From Flavobacteriales bacterium UBA7666 (GTDB lineage Bacteria > Bacteroidota > Bacteroidia > Flavobacteriales_D > Crocinitomicaceae), in the NCBI GenBank assembly GCA_002483265.1, contig DLHO01000022.1, positions 860 through 64,859 of the forward strand: a stretch of 64,000 nucleotides of DNA, read 5' to 3'. Each line of letters starts with the position of its first letter. Positions within the stretch are counted from its first letter, which is position 1. Below the pieces are notes generated by a model, which saw nothing but the letters and a program-made list of their open reading frames with translations, did no database searches and had not been told where the DNA came from. Below are positions 59,644-64,000 of the stretch, piece by piece. The translations under genes and the position numbers were made by a program.

Positions 59644-61151
59644 CAGAGGAAAATAACATAGAAAAGTTATTCCAGGATGCCTTTGAAAATTTCGAAGTGA
59701 CTCCTCCTGTTTCTGTGAAAATGGAAATTGATAAGGAGCTTGGACCTAAAAGAAGGTACCGATTTATTTTTTGGTGGCTTCCGGTTTTGATTTTGCTATT
59801 GACCGGAGCTGCTTTCGCGGTAATTAATTACAACTCCAATTCATCGGCTGCAAAACAAGTCGTTGCTGCTTCGGACTCAAACTCAGAACCAGTTGATTCG
59901 AACGAACCTTCAATAAAGACTGATTCTGAAATTCGTGAATCAGTAACTAATCCGGAAAAAAAGTCAATTGATCCGGAAGAACTTGTTGATACAAAAGAAT
60001 CGAAATCGAATTCGGATGAGAAGAATAGGTCAAGTCAGACTGGAAAGAAACAGCAATCGGTTAAATTAAAAACAGGAAGCACGAATTCAATCTCTCAGAA
60101 TGAGAATGAAACTACGAAACCCCTTGTTTCTGCTAAATCCAAAAAGTTTCTGCAGCGCAAGACAACGATTCAAACAAAGAAGAAAACGCCAAAGAAGTTT
60201 AACAAAGGAATTGGAGGGACGCTCGTTGCTGTGTCTTCAAACGATTACAAGGAAAAAGGAGTGTCAGGAATGTTAGACGGAGGCTCAAAACAAAATCCGG
60301 ATTCGGAAAAAACGGACGCAGCAGATGCAAAAGAGAAGGGTGGATCGGTTGAAACAAATCCCGTTGAAAAAGATCCGCAAGGGAAGGAGAAAATAGATTC
60401 AGTACAAAAAGCTGATTCGTTAGTAACTGCTGCTAATTCGGTTGATTCTGTTTGGAAACCCGATAATCCGGGAAGAGTGAAGCCTCCGGAAGACAATTCA
60501 AAAGCTAGAAACTGGATGGTAGAAATCTATGGAGGACCTCGTTTTGGGACAAAAACTTCAAAATCTGATTTTACTTTGAAAGAATCGAATGCCTATCAAA
60601 TTGGTTTGGGCTTTTCCCGAAGACTAAATCTGGGACCAATGAAATACGTGACATTGGATGGAGAATATGGATCAGGAAAGGAAAGTTATCGTTCGGAAAC
60701 CACTACCGCTTCCTTCATTTTTACAGGAATTGATTCTGTTCCGGTTTTAGATTCGACAATGACAGATACACTCGGCTATACCTACCAGAATCTTTATGAT
60801 ACAATTAATACGATTACTGAAAACAACAGCACTTCAATGGTAACCCGATTTGCATTTGGATTGAGAACACAGTTCAATTTTGATTTGGGAGGAGGTTTTG
60901 GACTGGCTGTTATGCCGGGATATTATTATTCCATGAGCAAATTCAAGTTTTCCGACAGCTCGAATACCTCAAAGAGCACTAGTTCGCAAATTCTATTGGG
61001 GCTTAGCGCTTATTATGATTGGAATCGCTTTCGTTTCCGGATCGGACTGGATACGAGATATGAATTGATGGGGAAAAATCAGAATGTATTTATTGATAGA
61101 AGAAAATCCTTCCTGTTCTCACCACAATTCGGAATTGCATTTAAGTTTTAG
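59640..61151 (+). CDS. Anti-sigma-like N-terminus, single membrane helix, long linker and beta-barrel in one protein
   Basis: The 503-aa protein begins with a cytoplasmic segment (IEKLFQDAFENFEVTPPVSVKMEIDKELG) typical of Bacteroidota proteins that follow ECF sigma genes, then one membrane helix (residues 43-63). A roughly 225-residue low-complexity linker (Ser, Lys, Glu, Thr) follows, and from N291 a beta-rich domain (NWMVEIYGGPRFGTK, GLGFSRRLNLG, final FSPQFGIAFKF) with an outer-membrane barrel pattern and terminal Phe. If the barrel sits in the outer membrane, the chain would span inner membrane, periplasm and outer membrane. Coupling to the sigma gene by ATGA supports an anti-sigma role. 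Confidence 0.75.
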   Translation: MTEENNIEKLFQDAFENFEVTPPVSVKMEIDKELGPKRRYRFIFWWLPVLILLLTGAAFAVINYNSNSSAAKQVVAASDSNSEPVDSNEPSIKTDSEIRESVTNPEKKSIDPEELVDTKESKSNSDEKNRSSQTGKKQQSVKLKTGSTNSISQNENETTKPLVSAKSKKFLQRKTTIQTKKKTPKKFNKGIGGTLVAVSSNDYKEKGVSGMLDGGSKQNPDSEKTDAADAKEKGGSVETNPVEKDPQGKEKIDSVQKADSLVTAANSVDSVWKPDNPGRVKPPEDNSKARNWMVEIYGGPRFGTKTSKSDFTLKESNAYQIGLGFSRRLNLGPMKYVTLDGEYGSGKESYRSETTTASFIFTGIDSVPVLDSTMTDTLGYTYQNLYDTINTITENNSTSMVTRFAFGLRTQFNFDLGGGFGLAVMPGYYYSMSKFKFSDSSNTSKSTSSQILLGLSAYYDWNRFRFRIGLDTRYELMGKNQNVFIDRRKSFLFSPQFGIAFKF

Positions 61152-61162
61152 TTTCTAATCAG

Positions 61163-61192
61163 AAGGTGGCTGAGCGGAGTCGAAGTAACCTT
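61163..61192. repeat. REP-like 30-bp imperfect palindrome, copy 2
   Basis: Reverse-complement match (29 of 30) to 25508-25537, located between the convergent ends of the barrel gene (61151) and xerD (61193), a typical place for REP-like elements. Confidence 0.85.
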
Positions 61193-62098
61193 TTAGTTGT
61201 TTGTATTCCTGGGATGATACGTCAAAATAGCCTCCCGCAAAAAACGTTGGTCCAAATGCGTATAAATTTCTGTTGTGGTGATGTTTTCATGTCCAAGCAT
61301 GTCCTGAACGGCACGTAAATTGGCTCCGCCTTCAATCAGGTGTGTTGCAAAGGAATGCCTGAAAGTATGTGGACTGATTTTTTTCTTGATTCCTGCAACT
61401 TCTGCTAATCGCGTGATGATGGTATAAATCATAATGCGCGTCAACTGAGCACCACGCCGGTTCAGGAAAACGATTGCCTCACTTCCCTTTTTTATCGGGA
61501 CATTTTCCCGGTCATTTTCCGCATAAAAGGTAACTTCTTCAATCACGCTTGGGCTCACAGGAACCAAACGTTCTTTGTTTCCTTTTCCAATTACGCGTAT
61601 AAACCCTTCTTCAAAAAAACAATCTTCAAATCTCAATGAAACCAATTCGCTTACCCGCAGTCCACAGCTGTAAAGTGTTTCCAGGATAGCTTTGTTTCGC
61701 TGACCTTCATTCGAACTTAAATCAATTGCTGCGATTAATGCATCAATCTCTTCTAAGGTTAATACCTCAGGCAGCTTTCTGCCAATTTTGGGCAACTCCA
61801 GGTTTTCAGAAGGATCGTCTTTTCGAATATCCTCTTGCAGTAAAAAATCAAAAAATTGTTTCCAACCGCTGATAATACGAGCTTGAGAACGCGCGCTTAA
61901 TCCCATGTCATATAACTCAGCGATAAATTGTTTTAAATGTCCGGTTTGAATGTGCTCGGGAGAAAGTGTGTAAGATTCACAAAAGTCGCGTAACTTAGCA
62001 ACATCTTGCTGATAGGCAAAAATGGAGTTTTCGGCTAAACTGCGTTCTATCTTAAGATAATGAACAAATTGTTTAATATATAGTTCCCAGTTTTTCAA
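61193..62098 (-). CDS. xerD: Tyrosine recombinase XerD
   Basis: The 301-aa protein resolves chromosome dimers at dif. It has the N-terminal SAM-like domain (IKQFVHYLKIERSLAENSI) and the catalytic domain with the first Arg in SCGLRVSELVSLR, K in GKGNKERLVPVS, HTFRHSFATHL and the final G-H-E-N-I-T-T-T-E-I-Y tyrosine. The start is TTG at 62098; no ATG or GTG exists between the upstream in-frame stop and this codon, and the resulting length matches XerD. It abuts aroQ on the other strand. Confidence 0.93.
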   Translation of the reverse strand: MKNWELYIKQFVHYLKIERSLAENSIFAYQQDVAKLRDFCESYTLSPEHIQTGHLKQFIAELYDMGLSARSQARIISGWKQFFDFLLQEDIRKDDPSENLELPKIGRKLPEVLTLEEIDALIAAIDLSSNEGQRNKAILETLYSCGLRVSELVSLRFEDCFFEEGFIRVIGKGNKERLVPVSPSVIEEVTFYAENDRENVPIKKGSEAIVFLNRRGAQLTRIMIYTIITRLAEVAGIKKKISPHTFRHSFATHLIEGGANLRAVQDMLGHENITTTEIYTHLDQRFLREAILTYHPRNTNN

Positions 62099-62532
62099 TG
62101 ATGCGTATTCTAATTCTCAATGGCCCGAATTTAAATCTTTTAGGAACACGAGAGCCTGAAATTTATGGAAATCGTACTTTTTTGCAGGTTTTGGAAGAGT
62201 TGAAAAAGAATTTTCCCGGTGAGATCGATTACATTCAAAGCAATGTGGAAGGTGAATTAATCAATGCACTTCACGACTCAAAACACGATGGAATCATACT
62301 AAATGCCGGAGGTTATTCGCACACCAGCGTAGCTATCCGCGATGCCATTTCTGGAATTCAGGTTCCGGTTGTAGAAGTTCATATCAGTAACCTGGCGCAG
62401 CGCGAAGAATTCCGCCATAACTCATTCATTACAGCTGTCTGTGAAGGTTCCATCATGGGCTTCGGAATGGAAAGCTATCGTTTGGGATTGGAATGGTTTA
62501 AGGGAAATCCGAGAGGGAAAATCGGGTACTAG
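62098..62532 (+). CDS. aroQ: 3-dehydroquinate dehydratase, type II
   Basis: The 144-aa dodecameric enzyme catalyses the third step of the shikimate pathway. Motifs: ILILNGPNLNLLGTREPEIYG (catalytic Arg and Tyr region), SNVEGELINALH, ILNAGGYSHTSVAIRDAI, VEVHISNLAQREEFRHNSF. A second ATG at 62101 may be the true start. Its start codon shares a base with that of xerD, leaving no intergenic space for a promoter. Confidence 0.96.
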   Translation: MMRILILNGPNLNLLGTREPEIYGNRTFLQVLEELKKNFPGEIDYIQSNVEGELINALHDSKHDGIILNAGGYSHTSVAIRDAISGIQVPVVEVHISNLAQREEFRHNSFITAVCEGSIMGFGMESYRLGLEWFKGNPRGKIGY

Positions 62533-62815
62533 TTTTTGACCACGAAGCACATTAATGAACTTCAAAACTATATAGCTTATGTTTCTATGTGAAATAAAAA
62601 CGTGCTCGATTCACTAGCTTAACCAATTGATTATCAATAATATGTAGTGTTGTTTCGGATTCAGGGTACGAAAAAGGGTTATAATTGTACTCCTACGTAC
62701 CAAAAGGATCATACAAAATCCTATGATTTCCTATGGATTCCTATCTTTATCAAGCTAAAACACTTAATTCTTAGAGAAACGAAGGAAACAATTTTAGAGA
62801 AGTTATCCTAATACA

Positions 62816-63412
62816 TTAACAACAATCTTCACCCTTTTGAATTGGCGGACATTTTACAGTTCCGTAACTGCAATAAACACAGCAATCACCTTTCAATGGT
62901 TTGAGTACAGTTTTACAATTTTCACACTCGTAAAAGTAAGAACAAGCATCGGTTGGCATAATTTCATCTTTCCTGTATCCGCAATTCGGACAAGTTATTG
63001 TAGAGTTTAATTCTACTTCTTCCGATTCACAGCAACGACCATGCAATCTGTGTCGGTAATAATCCACGATTGTTGCAATCAATAAACCAAGCATTCCTGC
63101 ATAAAGGAAATATACCCAGTATTTGCTATCGTTGAAATGGTAACCGTAAAATATAAGAATAGCGCTTGGTACTGCAATTAGTACGGGGTAAAGACATCCG
63201 TGTTTTCGACGTGAAATAAAAAAACCAACAAGTGAAACTATGACCGTTATTTGAAAAACCCACATTGTCCAACCCCCGAAAACCTCGAAACTCCCTAAAC
63301 CGAGAGCAGAAGCGGCAAGTGCAAATATTGGAAAACAACAAGGTGAAAGGATTGCTACCAACAGCATTCCAATTACACCCCAGTTACTTAGATTTTTCCC
63401 TCTACTTCTCAC
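62816..63412 (-). CDS. MerC-like membrane protein with C-terminal zinc-ribbon-like tail
   Basis: The 198-aa protein has four membrane helices (about residues 12-35, 45-62, 70-90 and 97-117) with Cys-Cys in helix 1 (AILSPCCFPIFALAASALGLG), the MerC/MerT arrangement for moving Hg2+ or another thiophilic metal inward. The hydrophilic tail (about 125-198) adds a two-C-x2-C ribbon (TCPNCGYRK, YECENCKTV) and GDCCVYCSYGTVKCPP, a motif also seen as a small stand-alone protein. The start is GTG at 63412, 11 bases after the MerP-like stop. Metal identity is inferred. Confidence 0.78.
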   Translation of the reverse strand: MRSRGKNLSNWGVIGMLLVAILSPCCFPIFALAASALGLGSFEVFGGWTMWVFQITVIVSLVGFFISRRKHGCLYPVLIAVPSAILIFYGYHFNDSKYWVYFLYAGMLGLLIATIVDYYRHRLHGRCCESEEVELNSTITCPNCGYRKDEIMPTDACSYFYECENCKTVLKPLKGDCCVYCSYGTVKCPPIQKGEDCC

Positions 63413-63423
63413 AATTTCGAATA

Positions 63424-63777
63424 TTATTCCTCTCCTTTACAACAACCGTCCCGTTGCTTATACCCGTTCGGATCAGCTTTCACTTCATCCGCATCAAAAC
63501 CGCGTAGTGATATTTCCTTACGGATTTTATCAGGAGTTATTTTCTTCGTCCAGTACACAACGGTTGTTGTTTGGTCTGCTTCGTTATAAGTTACTAGTTG
63601 AATCCCTTTTACGAAGACCAAATCTCCTTCCAGTTTCCCTCCACACGTTTCGCAAACTTTGCAATGATCGCAAGTGTTCGGTGTTTTAATAGTAATGGTT
63701 TGTCTTTTCTGCTCTTTCTGTGCGAGAAGTACTTGAGACGCAAATAAGAATGCTATAAATAAGGATGTTTTAATCAT
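63424..63777 (-). CDS. Exported heavy-metal-associated (MerP-like) protein
   Basis: The 117-aa product has a signal peptide (MIKTSLFIAFLFASQVLLAQ) and an HMA-type domain with an unusual metal site TCDHCKVCETCGGKL (four Cys instead of the usual C-x2-C), the strand DLVFVKGIQLVTYNEADQTTTVVYW and ITPDKIRKEISLRGFDADE, and a final CC near GCCKGEE. It should bind a thiophilic metal in the periplasm and pass it to the MerC-like protein. It follows the redoxin gene by 6 bases. Confidence 0.82.
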   Translation of the reverse strand: MIKTSLFIAFLFASQVLLAQKEQKRQTITIKTPNTCDHCKVCETCGGKLEGDLVFVKGIQLVTYNEADQTTTVVYWTKKITPDKIRKEISLRGFDADEVKADPNGYKQRDGCCKGEE

Positions 63778-63783
63778 GATCGT

Positions 63784-64000
63784 TTATTTTTTAAGTTTTA
63801 CTAATGCTTCGTATAAAAGGTCTTCATCACCAGGTGCATAATTATTTCGGGAATAAACAATTTCACCATTTTCGTTTATCAGAAAAGTATGTGGCGTATT
63901 GTTCACCCCCATTGCTCGTTTGAAATCACTATTCGAATCCATCAAAACTAAGAATTCCCAGCCATTTGCATTTACCAATGTGGGGACATTGTTCTTTGTT
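63784..64000 (-). CDS. Thioredoxin/TlpA-like protein (partial, 5' end outside window)
   Basis: The frame is open from the right edge (TKNNVPTLVNANGWEFLVLMD) to a stop at 63784, giving about 72 residues of the C-terminal half of a redoxin: LVLMDSNSDFKRAMGVNNTPHTFLINENGEIVYSRNNYAPGDE, with the cis-proline in NNTPHTF. The C-x2-C active site lies outside the window. It probably reduces cysteines of the following metal-binding proteins or supplies disulfide exchange. Confidence 0.75.
   Translation of the reverse strand, partial: TKNNVPTLVNANGWEFLVLMDSNSDFKRAMGVNNTPHTFLINENGEIVYSRNNYAPGDEDLLYEALVKLKK

Noticed and set aside
1..64000. tRNA or rRNA genes
   Set aside because: I looked for GTTCGA/GTTCAA T-loop contexts and rRNA-like conserved text and found no cloverleaf or rRNA stretch.

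Overview
The window looks like chromosome of a free-living Bacteroidota bacterium, most likely Flavobacteriales (Crocinitomicaceae/Fluviicola-like by overall feel; the genus is a guess). The grounds are a PorP/SprF-type protein and several cargo proteins with C-terminal sorting domains of the type IX secretion system (T9SS), Bacteroidota-style promoters (TAnnTTTG, often TATCTTTG) in front of many genes, moderately AT-rich DNA, and many short dispersed intergenic repeats. I see no tRNA, rRNA, CRISPR array, prophage or complete insertion sequence.

Layout. 1-10.1 kb: tail of a secreted protein; greA and a HIT-family hydrolase; two tail-to-tail SGNH/DUF4886 proteins, one in an operon with a DUF1624-like membrane acyltransferase; a TPR/PD40/OmpA-like protein with its PorP/SprF partner; small secreted and lipoprotein genes. 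10.1-17.1 kb: a five-gene operon bounded by two clear terminators: outer-membrane porin, 64-aa membrane protein, Na+/solute symporter fused to a histidine kinase, receiver-only response regulator, acetyl-CoA synthetase. It reads as an acetate (or similar small carboxylate) uptake, sensing and activation unit. 17.1-25 kb: mostly minus-strand membrane and unknown genes, an MHS-type transporter with an extra loop, a lone InsA-like zinc-ribbon/HTH protein, and a secreted T9SS protein.

25-33.9 kb: rsmG, purL, a three-gene operon (membrane protein, SDR, amidohydrolase lipoprotein) and a long-chain acyl-CoA synthetase. 33.9-35.3 kb: the most distinctive gene, a DUF4157 protein with a nuclease-like C-terminus, of the kind known as cargo of extracellular contractile injection systems or polymorphic toxins, preceded by a perfect 40-bp palindrome. 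35.4-53.4 kb: largely housekeeping (ECF sigma factor, glycosyltransferase, tgt, LptF/G-type permease, mutS2, xth, dnaB, trhO, lgt, rimO) broken by repeat-rich spacers and one decayed outer-membrane protein fragment.

53.7-61.2 kb: secreted proteins, one with five Ig-like modules of which four repeat at exactly 216 bp, an HTH regulator, and an ECF sigma factor overlapping a gene that joins an anti-sigma-like N-terminus, one membrane helix, a long linker and a beta-barrel. 61.2-64 kb: xerD and aroQ start divergently with start codons sharing a base, followed by a heavy-metal (mercury-type) cassette running off the right edge.

All function calls come from reading motifs and from knowledge of protein families; no database search was possible.
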